From contig NZ_CP054840.1 in NCBI RefSeq assembly GCF_013363755.1, positions 3,217,501-3,281,500 of the forward strand: a stretch of DNA of 64,000 nucleotides, in the 5' to 3' direction. Each line of letters begins with the position of its first letter. Positions within the stretch are counted from its first letter, which is position 1. The DNA is from Comamonas antarctica (lineage in GTDB: Bacteria; Pseudomonadota; Gammaproteobacteria; Burkholderiales; Burkholderiaceae_C). Under the pieces are notes generated by a model, which was given only the letters and a program-made list of their open reading frames with translations, had not been told where the DNA came from and did not search any database. This document shows positions 26,792 through 37,226 of this stretch, piece after piece. The position numbers and the translations under genes are program-made.

Positions 26792-28096
26792 CTAGTTCTT
26801 GTCCGCCTCCTCGTCCCACTGCCTGAGCTGGGCCAGCTTTTCGCCGATCTTGCCCTCCAGGCCGCGCGGCACGGGCTTGTACCAGCGCGGCTCGGGCATG
26901 CCTTCGGGAAGATAGGTCTCGCCCGCCGCATAGGCATTCGGCTCATCGTGCGCGTAGCGGTATTCATGGCCGTAACCCAGCTCCTTCATGAGCTTGGTCG
27001 GCGCATTGCGCAGGTGCACCGGCACCTCGCGGCTCTTGTCCTGCTTCACGAAGGCCCGCGCCTGGTTGTAGGCGTTGTAGCCCGCGTTGCTCTTCGCCGC
27101 GATGGCCAGATAGATCACCGCCTGGCCCAGCGCCAGCTCCCCCTCGGGCGATCCCAGGCGCTCATAGGTCAGGGCCGCGTCGTTGGCGATCTGCATGGCG
27201 CGCGGATCGGCCAGGCCGATGTCTTCCCAGGCCATGCGCACGATGCGCCGCGCCAGGTAGCGTGCGTCGGCGCCGCCGTCGAGCATGCGCGTGAGCCAGT
27301 AGAGCGCGGCGTCGGGGTGCGAGCCGCGCACCGACTTGTGCAGCGCCGAGATCTGGTCGTAGAAGTTGTCGCCGCCTTTGTCGAAGCGCCGGCTGTTGAG
27401 CGTGAGCGCGTTCTGCAGGAAGTCGGCGCTGATGTCGCTGATGCCCGATGCATTGGCTGCGGTGCTGGTCTGTTCCAGCAGGTTCAGGAAGCGGCGCGCA
27501 TCGCCGTCTGCATAGCCAATGAGCGTGTCCGTGGCTAGGTCGTCGAAATGCAGGTGGCCCAGCGCAATCTCCTGCGCACGCTTGAGCAGCTGGCGCAGTT
27601 CGTCATCGGTGAGCGACTTCAGCACATAGACCTGGGCGCGCGACAGCAAGGCGGAATTGACCTCGAACGACGGGTTCTCGGTGGTGGCGCCAATGAAGGT
27701 CACCAGCCCGCTTTCGGCATACGGCAGCAGCGCATCCTGCTGCGACTTGTTGAAGCGGTGGATCTCATCGACGAACAGGATGGTGTGCTTGCCCATCGCC
27801 AGGTTCTGCTGCGCCAGCTCCATCGAGGCCCGGATGTCCTTGACGCCGGAGAACACCGCCGACAGCGCAATGAACTCGCACTTGAACGCGGTGGCCGTGA
27901 GGCGCGCCAGCGTGGTCTTGCCGACGCCGGGCGGGCCCCAGAAGATCATCGAATGCGGCTTGCCCGACTGGAACGCCAGGCGCAGCGGCTTGCCCTCGCC
28001 CAGCAGATGCGACTGCCCCACCACTTCGTCGAGGGTCTTGGGCCGCAGGGCTTCGGCAAGTGGCGCGACGGGATCCTGCGTGAAAAGATCAGGCAT
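26792..28096 (-). CDS. rarA: replication-associated recombination protein A (MgsA/RarA)
   Basis: This 434-residue AAA+ ATPase works at stalled replication forks. Walker A is GPPGVGKTT at residues 54-62, the Walker B segment is LFVDEIHRFNKSQQDALL, and the C-terminal oligomerisation domain has DQISALHKSVRGSHPDAALYW and LPEGMPEPRWYKP. The family and the length agree fully. In many proteobacteria rarA directly follows lolA; here brnQ lies between them in the opposite direction. Confidence 0.97.
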   Translation of the reverse strand: MPDLFTQDPVAPLAEALRPKTLDEVVGQSHLLGEGKPLRLAFQSGKPHSMIFWGPPGVGKTTLARLTATAFKCEFIALSAVFSGVKDIRASMELAQQNLAMGKHTILFVDEIHRFNKSQQDALLPYAESGLVTFIGATTENPSFEVNSALLSRAQVYVLKSLTDDELRQLLKRAQEIALGHLHFDDLATDTLIGYADGDARRFLNLLEQTSTAANASGISDISADFLQNALTLNSRRFDKGGDNFYDQISALHKSVRGSHPDAALYWLTRMLDGGADARYLARRIVRMAWEDIGLADPRAMQIANDAALTYERLGSPEGELALGQAVIYLAIAAKSNAGYNAYNQARAFVKQDKSREVPVHLRNAPTKLMKELGYGHEYRYAHDEPNAYAAGETYLPEGMPEPRWYKPVPRGLEGKIGEKLAQLRQWDEEADKN

Positions 28097-28245
28097 GGCT
28101 TGCCTCCAGGCGATGCAGGGGCCGGCACTGCTGCGCGACCGAAGCGAAAGAACAGAAATGAATGGAATGGGGCATGGCAGTCAACGCAGCGCCGCGATGG
28201 CGCAGTACCTAGCTTAGCCGCTTGGCGGGCCGCGCAGCCGCAAGC

Positions 28246-28296
28246 CAGGCGGCAATACCCTGCAAACCTGTGCGCACCGACAGGCATTGCCGCCTG
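28246..28296. promoter_or_regulatory. nested inverted repeat between rarA and brnQ
   Basis: CAGGCGGCAAT (28246-28256) is a perfect inverted repeat of ATTGCCGCCTG (28286-28296), and CCTGT/ACAGG (28267-28271, 28280-28284) nests inside. It lies just upstream of a possible brnQ promoter (TTACCC at 28301, TAAAAT at 28324, spacing 17). Confidence 0.55.
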
Positions 28297-28383
28297 CGTC
28301 TTACCCGCCAGTGGGCACCCACTTAAAATCCCTCCCTTTTTTGCTGGAACCGGTCGGCCCCTTCCGGCACCAATACTCCCTGT

Positions 28384-29694
28384 ATGCAGACTCTTCGACC
28401 GCGCGAACTCCTGGCGCTTGGCTTTCTCACCTTTGCGCTGTTCCTGGGCGCGGGCAACATCATCTTTCCCCCGATGGTGGGCCTTGCCGCGGGCGAACAT
28501 TTCTGGAGCGCGGCGCTGGGCTTCCTGCTGACGGGCGTCGGCCTGCCCTTGCTGACCGTGGTCGCGCTGGCACGCGTCGGCGGCGGCATGGAGGCCATCA
28601 CCGCGCCGCTCGGGCGCTGGCCAGGCATGCTGCTGGGCATTGCGGTCTACCTGACCATCGGCCCGATGTTCGCGACACCGCGCACGGCCACGGTCTCGTT
28701 CGAGATGGGGCTGGCGCCGTTTGTCGGCAATGGCCCGGGCGCGCTGCTGGCCTACAGCGCGGCCTACTTCGGGCTGGTGCTGCTGCTGGCGCTGTTTCCC
28801 GGCAAACTGATGGACACGCTGGGACGGCTGATCACGCCCGTGCTGCTCGTGGCGCTGGCCGTGCTGGGCGGCGCGGCCTTCGTGCTGCCGGCAGGCAGCC
28901 TGCTGCCCAGCGCTGGCGACTACCAGCAGGCGGCCCTGGCCGAAGGTTTCCTGCAGGGCTACCAGACCATGGATGCACTGGCTGCGCTGGTGTTCGGCAT
29001 CGTGATCGTCAATGCCATCAAGGACACGGGCGTGACCGACTCGGGGCTGCACACGCGCTACGCCATCGTTGCCGGCCTCATTGCCGCCATCGGCCTATGC
29101 CTGGTCTACGTCTCGCTGATGTACCTGGGCGCGCACAGCGGGTCGCTGGTGTCCGCGGACGGCAACGGCGTGCAGATCCTCACGCGCTACGTGCAGCATA
29201 CGTTCGGCACCCCGGGCATGCTGCTGCTGAGCAGCGTCATCGTGCTGGCCTGCCTGACCACGGGCGTGGGCCTGGTCAGCGCCTGCGCCAGCTATTTCAG
29301 CGCGCTGGTGCCCGGCAGCTCCTACCGCGGCATGGTCGTGGCCCTGAGCCTGGTCAGCATGCTGATCGCCAACCAGGGACTGGAGCAGCTGATCGCCGTG
29401 GCCGTGCCGGTGCTGGTGGCGATCTATCCCATGGCCATTGCACTGGTCGCGCTGAGCCTGCTGTCGCCCGCATGGAAGTCGGCGCCGCGCGTGTTCATGC
29501 CGGTGATGCTGGTGGCGCTGGCCTTCGGCTTGCTCGATGCCGCGCAGGCGCTGGATCTGGCCGCCTGGGCACCTGGCTGGCTGGAACGGCTGCCGGGCAG
29601 CGCGATGGGCCTGGGCTGGCTGCTGCCCGTGGCCGCCACGCTGCTGGCCTGCGGACTGCTGGACCGCATGCAGCCGGTCCGCTGCCGCAACTGA
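28384..29694 (+). CDS. brnQ: branched-chain amino acid:cation symporter, LIVCS family
   Basis: This 436-residue transporter takes up leucine, isoleucine and valine with Na+ or H+. About twelve membrane helices are predicted. The N-terminal signature LALGFLTFALFLGAGNIIFPPMVGLAAG and the IAVYLTIGPMFATPRTATVSFE segment are diagnostic for BrnQ. The start at 28384 gives MQTLRPRELL with no better alternative. It runs against lolA with a 4-base gap between stop codons. Its position splits the lolA-rarA pair that is adjacent in many relatives. Confidence 0.94.
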   Translation: MQTLRPRELLALGFLTFALFLGAGNIIFPPMVGLAAGEHFWSAALGFLLTGVGLPLLTVVALARVGGGMEAITAPLGRWPGMLLGIAVYLTIGPMFATPRTATVSFEMGLAPFVGNGPGALLAYSAAYFGLVLLLALFPGKLMDTLGRLITPVLLVALAVLGGAAFVLPAGSLLPSAGDYQQAALAEGFLQGYQTMDALAALVFGIVIVNAIKDTGVTDSGLHTRYAIVAGLIAAIGLCLVYVSLMYLGAHSGSLVSADGNGVQILTRYVQHTFGTPGMLLLSSVIVLACLTTGVGLVSACASYFSALVPGSSYRGMVVALSLVSMLIANQGLEQLIAVAVPVLVAIYPMAIALVALSLLSPAWKSAPRVFMPVMLVALAFGLLDAAQALDLAAWAPGWLERLPGSAMGLGWLLPVAATLLACGLLDRMQPVRCRN

Positions 29695-29698
29695 CGGC

Positions 29699-30331
29699 TT
29701 ACTGCGCCAGAACGTCGGCGCCCTTTGGAGCGACGAATTTGAACGTGTCGGCCGGCAGGCTGGCACTGGTCTGCACATTGGTGAAGCGCATCAGCGAGCG
29801 CTGGCCGAAGCTGTCGAGCATGTCGATGGCCGCCAGCTGGTTGCCGGCAAAGCCCACGCGCACGCTCTGCAGCTGGCCTTCCTTGGCCTTGGGCGTGGCC
29901 TGGACCCATTGCAGGCCGTCCTGGTCGGGCGCGGCCTTGAGATCGAAATCGGCGCGCAGCGCCTGCACACTGGCGGCCGAGGCCAGGATGGCCGCGGGTG
30001 TGGCATCGAGCACCTTGGCCTGGGCGCGCTGCGTGACCTGGTTCAGATCGGCGTCGTACATCCACAGCGTCTTGCCGTCGGCGACGATCTGCTGCGCGAA
30101 CGGCTTGCGGTAGTCGAACTTGAAGCGCCCCGGGCGCTGGAACGAGAACTCGCCGCTCGAGGTCTTGCTGCGCGCGGCCTGGCCCTCCTTGGCCGGCGAG
30201 GTCACGGTCTGCGTGAACTCGGCCTTGCCGGCCTGGGCGTTCTGCATGAAGGCTTCAAGGCTTTGCAGGCCGTCGGCTTGTGCCAGGCCGGCACCGGCCA
30301 TGAGCACCACACTTGTCAAAAAACGCTTCAT
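29699..30331 (-). CDS. lolA: outer membrane lipoprotein carrier protein LolA
   Basis: This 210-residue periplasmic chaperone ferries lipoproteins from LolCDE to LolB. A signal peptide (MKRFLTSVVLMAGAGLAQA) ends near residue 19. The mature part has the family features: FTQTVTSP, a GEFSFQRPGRFKFDYRKPF strand pair, IVADGKTLWMYDADLNQVT and the C-terminal strand set ending in FKFVAPKGADVL. It starts 15 bases after the ftsK stop, the conserved ftsK-lolA arrangement. Confidence 0.96.
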   Translation of the reverse strand: MKRFLTSVVLMAGAGLAQADGLQSLEAFMQNAQAGKAEFTQTVTSPAKEGQAARSKTSSGEFSFQRPGRFKFDYRKPFAQQIVADGKTLWMYDADLNQVTQRAQAKVLDATPAAILASAASVQALRADFDLKAAPDQDGLQWVQATPKAKEGQLQSVRVGFAGNQLAAIDMLDSFGQRSLMRFTNVQTSASLPADTFKFVAPKGADVLAQ

Positions 30332-30346
30332 AAACTCTCCATCCGC

Positions 30347-32674
30347 CTATTCATTACGGGCTGGCACCAGCACTTCACGCTGGCCGCTGGTGGTCAACGA
30401 ACTCACCAGGCCGGCTTTTTCCATGTCTTCCAGCAGGCGCGCCGAGCGGTTGTAGCCGATGCGCAGCTTGCGCTGCACGTACGAGATGCTGGCCTTGCGG
30501 TCCTTGAGGACCACTTCGACAGCTTGGTCATACATGGGGTCGGTTTCGCCATTTCCACCCCCCTCGCCGCCGCCGGCTTCGCCATCGCCATCGGCCACGC
30601 CGCCTTCGAGCACGCCTTCGATGTAGTCGGGCTCGCCCTGCTCCTTGAGGTAGTCGACCACACGGTGCACTTCCTCGTCGCTGACGAACGCGCCATGCAC
30701 ACGGATCGGCAGGCCCGTGCCGCTGGCCATGTAGAGCATGTCGCCCATGCCCAGCAGCGCCTCGGCGCCCATCTGGTCGAGCACGGTGCGGCTGTCGATC
30801 TTGCTGCTGACCTGGAAGGCAATGCGCGTCGGGATGTTGGCCTTGATCAGGCCGGTGATGACGTCCACGCTGGGGCGCTGCGTGGCCAGGATCAGGTGGA
30901 TGCCCGCAGCGCGCGCCTTCTGCGCCAGGCGCGCGATCAGCTCCTCGATCTTCTTGCCGACGACCATCATCAGGTCGGCCAGCTCGTCGATCACGATCAC
31001 GATATGCGGCAGCCGGTCCAGCGGTTCAGGCGACTCGGGCGTGAGGCTGAACGGGTTGTAGATGAAGCTTTCCTTGGCCTTGGCCTCGTCGATCTTGGCG
31101 TTGTAGCCCGCGAGGTTGCGCACGCCCAGCTTGCTCATCAGCTTGTAGCGGCGCTCCATCTCGGCCACGCACCAGGTCAGCCCGTTGGCCGCCTGCTTCA
31201 TGTCGGTGACCACCGGACACAGCAGGTGCGGAATGCCTTCGTAGACCGACATTTCCAGCATCTTCGGGTCGATCATCAGCAGCCGCACGTCGCGGGCCTC
31301 GGCCTTGTAGAGCAGCGACAGGATCATGGCGTTGATCCCCACCGACTTGCCCGAGCCCGTCGTGCCCGCGACCAGCACGTGCGGCATCTTGGCCAGGTCG
31401 GCCACCACCGGGTTGCCGACGATGTCCTTGCCCAGGCCCATGGTCAGCATGCTCTTGGCATCGTGGTAGACCTTGGAGCCCAGCACTTCGGACAGGCGGA
31501 TCGACTGGCGCTTGGCGTTGGGCAGCTCCAGCGCCATGTAGTTCTTGCCGGGAATGGTCTCGACCACGCGGATCGAGACCAGCGACAGCGAACGCGCGAG
31601 GTCCTTGCCCAGCCCCACCACCTGCGAGCCCTTCACGCCCGTGGCGGGCTCGATCTCGTAGCGCGTGATCACCGGGCCGGGCATGGCCGCGACCACGCGC
31701 ACCTCGACGCCGAAATCCTTGAGCTTCTTCTCGATCATGCGGCTGGTCATCTCCAGCGTGTCGGCCGAGACGGTTTCCTGGCGCTGCTGGGCTTCATCCA
31801 GCAGGTCGACCTGCGGCAGCTTGGTGTCGGGCAGGTCGTGGAACAGCGGCTTTTGCTTTTCCTTGATCACACGCTCGCTGGGCGCGGCGGCCGGCTCCAC
31901 GACGGGTTCGATGATCTGTATCGGCAGGGGATGGCTCTCGACGCTTTCACTGCGCTCCTCCTGCACAACGACCTCGCGTGCGCGCGCCGCCTTGCGGCCG
32001 ACCGCCACGTCCTTGGCCTTTTCATGCTGGGCGCGGCTCACGCGCACCATCGAATAGATGCGCCCGCCCAGCCGCTCGGCCAGCTGGCCCCAGGAAAAGC
32101 CGAACACCAGCGCCGCGCCCAGCACCAGCAGCACGATGCCGGCCAGGCCCGATCCGGTGAAGCCCAGCCAATGCATGCCATTGAGCCCGAAGACATAGCC
32201 GATGACGCCGCCCGCATGTCCCGGCAGCAGCGGCTCGAAGCGGTACATGCGCGACCATTCGAGCGCGGTGCTCGCCAGCAGCAGCAGCGCCAGCCCGCCC
32301 CAAAAGCGCAGGCGCCGGCGCCACAGCGGCTCGGCCGGCGCCACGCCGCCACGGGTCCAGCGCAGCAGCGAGGCAAACCAGTTGGCCACCGCCGCCAGCA
32401 CCAGCCACCAGATGGAAAAGCCAAAGCCGAAATAGCAGGTATCGGCCAGCCAGGCGCCGGAACGCCCCACCCAGTTGTGCACCAGCGGACCCTGGGTCGC
32501 GCCCGAGGTCGACCAGGCCGCATCTTGCGGCGAATAGCTCAGCAGCGAAAGCAGCAGGAACACCAGCGCGAGCAGCCCGATGATCAGGCTGACTTCGTGG
32601 CCAAAGCGGGCCAATCCGGTACGCGAGGATGATTTCCCTGAGGAAGAATTCAGGGCATTCAATGTGTAAGTCAT
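30347..32674 (-). CDS. ftsK: DNA translocase FtsK
   Basis: The start at 32674 ([14 protein letters not shown]) gives 775 residues. The N-terminal membrane domain has about four helices (28-48, 80-100, 122-140, 155-195), followed by a short linker instead of the very long one of E. coli. The motor domain has Walker A GTTGSGKS at 437-444, [21 protein letters not shown] and [13 protein letters not shown]. The last 60 residues form the winged-helix gamma domain ([21 protein letters not shown]) that reads KOPS. An acidic, glycine-rich insert ([13 protein letters not shown]) precedes it. It works in chromosome dimer resolution and septum assembly. First gene of an ftsK-lolA unit. Confidence 0.97.
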   Translation of the reverse strand: MTYTLNALNSSSGKSSSRTGLARFGHEVSLIIGLLALVFLLLSLLSYSPQDAAWSTSGATQGPLVHNWVGRSGAWLADTCYFGFGFSIWWLVLAAVANWFASLLRWTRGGVAPAEPLWRRRLRFWGGLALLLLASTALEWSRMYRFEPLLPGHAGGVIGYVFGLNGMHWLGFTGSGLAGIVLLVLGAALVFGFSWGQLAERLGGRIYSMVRVSRAQHEKAKDVAVGRKAARAREVVVQEERSESVESHPLPIQIIEPVVEPAAAPSERVIKEKQKPLFHDLPDTKLPQVDLLDEAQQRQETVSADTLEMTSRMIEKKLKDFGVEVRVVAAMPGPVITRYEIEPATGVKGSQVVGLGKDLARSLSLVSIRVVETIPGKNYMALELPNAKRQSIRLSEVLGSKVYHDAKSMLTMGLGKDIVGNPVVADLAKMPHVLVAGTTGSGKSVGINAMILSLLYKAEARDVRLLMIDPKMLEMSVYEGIPHLLCPVVTDMKQAANGLTWCVAEMERRYKLMSKLGVRNLAGYNAKIDEAKAKESFIYNPFSLTPESPEPLDRLPHIVIVIDELADLMMVVGKKIEELIARLAQKARAAGIHLILATQRPSVDVITGLIKANIPTRIAFQVSSKIDSRTVLDQMGAEALLGMGDMLYMASGTGLPIRVHGAFVSDEEVHRVVDYLKEQGEPDYIEGVLEGGVADGDGEAGGGEGGGNGETDPMYDQAVEVVLKDRKASISYVQRKLRIGYNRSARLLEDMEKAGLVSSLTTSGQREVLVPARNE

Positions 32675-32761
32675 ACGCAGGCGGAAGCTTACCCCACCGC
32701 CCAGCCGCACATCGTAAAGGCAGCGTAGGCCAAGGCACACACTTGAAACAAGACGTTCCAT

Positions 32762-32789
32762 TTGAATCGCTTTGATGACTTTTTACAAT
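32762..32789 (+). promoter_or_regulatory. putative trxB promoter
   Basis: TTGAAT (32762-32767) and TACAAT (32784-32789) are 16 bp apart and lie about 115 bases before the trxB start in the ftsK-trxB divergent spacer. Confidence 0.55.
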
Positions 32790-32861
32790 CCCGGTGATTG
32801 ACCGAACGCGTGTGCGCAAACGCGCCGCACGGGGGATACTCTGTCCCCATCCAATTGATGA

Positions 32862-33854
<993 letters not shown>

Positions 33855-33889
33855 GGTCTTTCGCCGGGGCAGGCTTTTAGCTCAGTGCC

Positions 33890-33895
33890 TATAAT
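33890..33895 (+). promoter_or_regulatory. consensus -10 of the rpmB-rpmG operon
   Basis: A perfect TATAAT lies 156 bases before rpmB, with no good -35 but a TG two bases upstream. The leader that follows holds several GC-rich hairpins, for example GCGCCCC/GGGGCGC near 33920-33935. Confidence 0.55.
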
Positions 33896-34051
33896 CTCAG
33901 GCTTTGCTGAATTTGCGTGCGCCCCTGGGGCGCGTGCCGGCTCCGCGACGGGTTACCGCCACCCGAATTCTGGCGAGGTGAGGCCATGGGCACGACCTGC
34001 TTTTGCAGGGCTCCGGTGTCTGTGGCTGTATAAAACTATCGGAGTGTCCTC

Positions 34052-34285
34052 ATGGCACGCGTATGTGATGTAACGGGCAAGAAGCCCATGGTGGGAAACA
34101 ACGTTTCCCACGCCAACAACAAGACCAAGCGCCGTTTCCTGCCCAACCTGCAGTACCGTCGTTTCTGGGTCGAGACCGAGAACCGTTGGGTGCGCCTGCG
34201 CGTTTCCAGCGCTGCTCTGCGCCTGATCGACAAGAACGGTATCGACGCCGTGCTCGCAGACCTGCGTGCCCGTGGCCAAGCTTAA
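34052..34285 (+). CDS. rpmB: 50S ribosomal protein L28
   Basis: This 77-residue protein begins [27 protein letters not shown] (family signature, in part) and ends with [25 protein letters not shown]. It is the first gene of the conserved rpmB-rpmG pair and has a long leader of about 150 bases. Confidence 0.98.
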   Translation: MARVCDVTGKKPMVGNNVSHANNKTKRRFLPNLQYRRFWVETENRWVRLRVSSAALRLIDKNGIDAVLADLRARGQA

Positions 34286-34304
34286 TCCCTAAAGGAGAAA
34301 TAAC

Positions 34305-34475
34305 ATGGCATCCAAAGGCGGACGCGACAAGATCAAGCTGGAATCCACTGCAGGTACCGGCCACTTCTACACCACCACCAAGAACAAGAAGACAATGCCT
34401 GAAAAGATGTTGATCATGAAGTTCGATCCCAAGGCTCGCAAGCATGTCGAGTACAAGGAAATGAAGCTCAAGTAA
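34305..34475 (+). CDS. rpmG: 50S ribosomal protein L33
   Basis: This 56-residue protein starts 19 bases after rpmB with a strong AAAGGAGA ribosome binding site. It reads [17 protein letters not shown] and ends [14 protein letters not shown]. It has no cysteines, so it is the zinc-free form of L33. The gene is short and easily missed, but the order and the sequence are unambiguous. Confidence 0.98.
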   Translation: MASKGGRDKIKLESTAGTGHFYTTTKNKKTMPEKMLIMKFDPKARKHVEYKEMKLK

Positions 34476-34524
34476 GCGCTTCCTGAAGACTGCAGGCCCC
34501 GGCCGCAGTTTTCGAGCTTGCTGT

Positions 34525-34552
34525 AAAAAAGGACACTTCGGTGTCCTTTTTT
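34525..34552 (+). terminator. terminator of the rpmB-rpmG operon
   Basis: A 12-bp stem (34525-34536 with 34541-34552) is capped by a TTCG tetraloop with A and T tracts. Confidence 0.93.
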
Positions 34553-34719
34553 CATGGCTGCGTCGCGGCCCGGCTACAGGGAATACGGCTGCGCGCGGCA
34601 TGCCGGGCAATGCCCCTACTGGCATCCTTGTCCGCCCATCCAAGTAAGTACACACTTCCGTTAGTGGTAGCCACAGCGTTGAATGGGGGCATTCAGCTGA
34701 TGGGACCCGCGGAGTGTCC

Positions 34720-35883
34720 ATGAAACGCTACATCACGCTGCACTACGTCTTTCAACGCCGCATCAGCAAACGCGAACTCGATACCGGCATGTTTTCGCTG
34801 GCCCATGCCCTGCCCAGGATCTCCACCGAGCAACTGTCGGACCGGGCGGTGAGTGAGCTCAAATCCGATCCGCAGATCCAGCTTGTGGTCCCCGCCATGC
34901 CCGTGCGCCTCATTACCCCGGTTCCCGCGGACACCCTGTCGCTGACCGCCAACTGGGGCATCAAGGCAGTGCGCGCCGACAAAAGCGTTTATGACGGCGC
35001 CGGAGTCTGCGTGGCCATCCTCGATACCGGCATTGATTCCGACCATCCGGCCTTTGCCGGCATGACGCTCGTGCAAAAGGATTTCAGCGAACATGGCAAT
35101 GGCGACCGCAACGGCCATGGCACGCACTGCGCAGGCACCATCTTCGGCCGCAACGATGGAGGACGGCGCATCGGCATTGCGCGCGGCGTCGAGCGCGCGC
35201 TGATCGCCAAGGTGCTGGGCGACGACGGCGCGGGCCAGTCGGAGATGATCTTCCAAGCGTTGACCTGGGCCATGGAGGAACATGCCGACATCATCTCGCT
35301 GTCGCTGGGCTTTGATTTTCCGGGCATGATCTCGCGCCTCGTGGCCGATGGCTGGCCGCTGAACATGGCCACCTCGACGGCGCTCGAGGCCTATGGCGGC
35401 AACCTGCGCATGTTCGATGCCATCATGGCGGTGTTCAAGGCCCAGGCGGCCTTTGGCACATCGCCGCTGGTGATTGCCGCGGCCGGCAATGAAAGCCGGC
35501 GCGACATCAAGCCCGAATTCCGCGTCGCCGCCTCGCTGCCCGCGGCCGCGGCCGATGTTCTTTCGGTTGCCGCCGTAGGCCGCCACGACGGCAAATACGC
35601 GGTCGCTGATTTTTCCAACATCCAGGCGCTGCTGGCCGCACCCGGCGTCGACATCACCTCCGCCTGGCCTGGCGGCGGCCTGCGCACCATCAGCGGCACC
35701 AGCATGGCCTGCCCGCATGTGACCGGAGTGGCCGCGCTGTGGTGGCAGTTCCTGCGCCAGTCCGGGATCAAGCCCACGGCCAGGAACGTCGCCTCGCGCC
35801 TGATCTCCAACGCCCGCAAGAACGTGTTCATTCCCAACACCGACGAATCCGATGTGGGCCAGGGCCTGGTCACCGCGCCATGA
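34720..35883 (+). CDS. S8 family subtilisin-like serine peptidase without signal peptide
   Basis: The start at 34720 (MKRYITLHYVF, GGAG five bases upstream) gives 387 residues. The catalytic triad of the subtilase fold is complete: Asp102 in AILDTGID, His133 in NGHGTHCAG and Ser328 in GTSMACPHVTG, with the oxyanion Asn257 in AAAGNES. The first 90 residues look like a compact propeptide or interaction domain and not like a signal sequence, and I see no membrane segment. It is therefore likely cytosolic or exported by another route. There is no obvious partner gene; it follows a terminator and converges on the desaturase with an 8-base gap. Substrate unknown. Confidence 0.88.
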   Translation: MKRYITLHYVFQRRISKRELDTGMFSLAHALPRISTEQLSDRAVSELKSDPQIQLVVPAMPVRLITPVPADTLSLTANWGIKAVRADKSVYDGAGVCVAILDTGIDSDHPAFAGMTLVQKDFSEHGNGDRNGHGTHCAGTIFGRNDGGRRIGIARGVERALIAKVLGDDGAGQSEMIFQALTWAMEEHADIISLSLGFDFPGMISRLVADGWPLNMATSTALEAYGGNLRMFDAIMAVFKAQAAFGTSPLVIAAAGNESRRDIKPEFRVAASLPAAAADVLSVAAVGRHDGKYAVADFSNIQALLAAPGVDITSAWPGGGLRTISGTSMACPHVTGVAALWWQFLRQSGIKPTARNVASRLISNARKNVFIPNTDESDVGQGLVTAP

Positions 35884-35891
35884 GCCGGCGC

Positions 35892-37115
35892 CTATTGGCG
35901 CACTGCGCGCAGCGCCCGGGAAAATTCCTGCAGCATGCCGATATTGCTGGCTTCGGCCTTGCGGCACCAGGCACGCAACTCGGCCGTGAGCTGGTCGCGC
36001 GTGCGGGAGGTGTTGAGCCAGAGCTGGCGCAGTTCTTCCCGCATGGTCAGCATCTGGTCCAGCACCGGGTGCGCGGCACGCACCTGCGCCAGCTGGGCGC
36101 GCGCGCTCTGCGGCAAGCGCTCCTGGTCGCGCACCAGCCAGCGCCGCACTGCCTGCAGCCGCGACACCTCATCGCGGTGCGCCTGGCGCGCCTTGAGGCT
36201 TCGCACCTCGGCCTGGCAGGCCGCGCGCAGGCCGCGCGCATAGCGCGCCATGGCTTCGTAGCGGTGCGCGATCAGCGCTTCGAGCGTGGCTTCGTCGGCC
36301 TCGGCACGCGCCGCGCCCTCGCGCCAGCGCGGCGGCGTTTTCCTGACCCGCGCCCAGCCCAGGCCCTGCAACAGACGGATATAGGCCCAGCCGATATCGA
36401 ACTCATGGCGCCGCACCGAGAACTTGGCCGCCGTGGGATAGGTGTGGTGGTTGTTGTGCAGTTCCTCGCCGCCGATCAGCACGCCCCAGGGCGAGATGTT
36501 GCGGCTCGCGTCCTGCACCTCGAAATTGCGGTAGCCCCAGAAGTGCCCGATGCCATTGACCACGCCCGCGGCCCAGAATGGAATCCAGGCCATCTGCACG
36601 GCCCACAATGCCAGGCCCGCAAAGCCGAACAACAGCAGCTCGAGCACCAGCAGCAGTGTGATGCCCAGGCCGGCAAAGCGGCTGTAGAGGCGGCGCTCCA
36701 GCCAGTCGTCGGGCGTGCCCTGGCCGTAGGTGCGCAGCGTCTGCGCGTTCGCGGATTCGCCGCGATACAGCTCGGCGCCCTGCCACAACACCTTGCGCAG
36801 GCCGCGCTGCTGCGGGCTGTGCGGATCGTCGGGCGTCTCGCATTTGGCGTGGTGCTTGCGGTGGATGGCAACCCATTCGCGCGTGACCATGCCGGTTGTC
36901 AGCCAGAGCCAGAATCGGAAGAAATGCGAGGGGACGGGGCCCAGCTCCAGCGCGCGGTGGGTCTGGCAGCGGTGCAGGAACAGCGTGACCGCGATGATCG
37001 TGAGATGGGTGGTGGCCAGCCCCACCAGAATCAGTTGCCACCAGGCCAGCGGCCACAGGCCCCGGCCCAGCCATTGCAGGGCCTCGGCCACGAGAGCATT
37101 TTCGGGATACCACAT
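35892..37115 (-). CDS. acyl-CoA or acyl-lipid desaturase of the delta-9 type
   Basis: The start at 37115 (MWYPENALVAEAL) gives 407 residues. The protein is a membrane fatty acid desaturase that introduces a double bond at a di-iron site. The three histidine boxes are HRCQTH (48-53), HRKHH (85-89) and HNNHH (220-224), and the GHFWGYRNFE segment fits the bacterial delta-9 group. Four or so membrane helices are predicted. Beyond residue 285 there is a charged, helical extension of about 120 residues, rich in Arg, Ala and Glu, of unknown role. It may supply electrons through a partner coded elsewhere. Confidence 0.9.
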   Translation of the reverse strand: MWYPENALVAEALQWLGRGLWPLAWWQLILVGLATTHLTIIAVTLFLHRCQTHRALELGPVPSHFFRFWLWLTTGMVTREWVAIHRKHHAKCETPDDPHSPQQRGLRKVLWQGAELYRGESANAQTLRTYGQGTPDDWLERRLYSRFAGLGITLLLVLELLLFGFAGLALWAVQMAWIPFWAAGVVNGIGHFWGYRNFEVQDASRNISPWGVLIGGEELHNNHHTYPTAAKFSVRRHEFDIGWAYIRLLQGLGWARVRKTPPRWREGAARAEADEATLEALIAHRYEAMARYARGLRAACQAEVRSLKARQAHRDEVSRLQAVRRWLVRDQERLPQSARAQLAQVRAAHPVLDQMLTMREELRQLWLNTSRTRDQLTAELRAWCRKAEASNIGMLQEFSRALRAVRQ

Positions 37116-37131
37116 GCTGCGCCCACCTTCC

Positions 37132-37161
37132 AAAAAAGCAGCGCCGCTCGCAGCGAGCGGC
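37132..37161 (-). terminator. terminator of the RsmB-like gene
   Basis: GCCGCTCGC/GCGAGCGGC (37143-37161) forms a 9-bp stem with a one-base centre, followed on the minus strand by GCUGC and six U. Confidence 0.8.
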
Positions 37162-37226
37162 AGCTTTCATTCTAGGGCGGGGCAGCGCGTGGATGCCTGC
37201 CGATTACCTGCACTGGCAGTGGTTGG

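Noticed and set aside
29537..32632. 1031-codon plus-strand frame opposite ftsK
   Set aside because: Pure antisense shadow of a conserved gene, rich in Arg, Gln and His.
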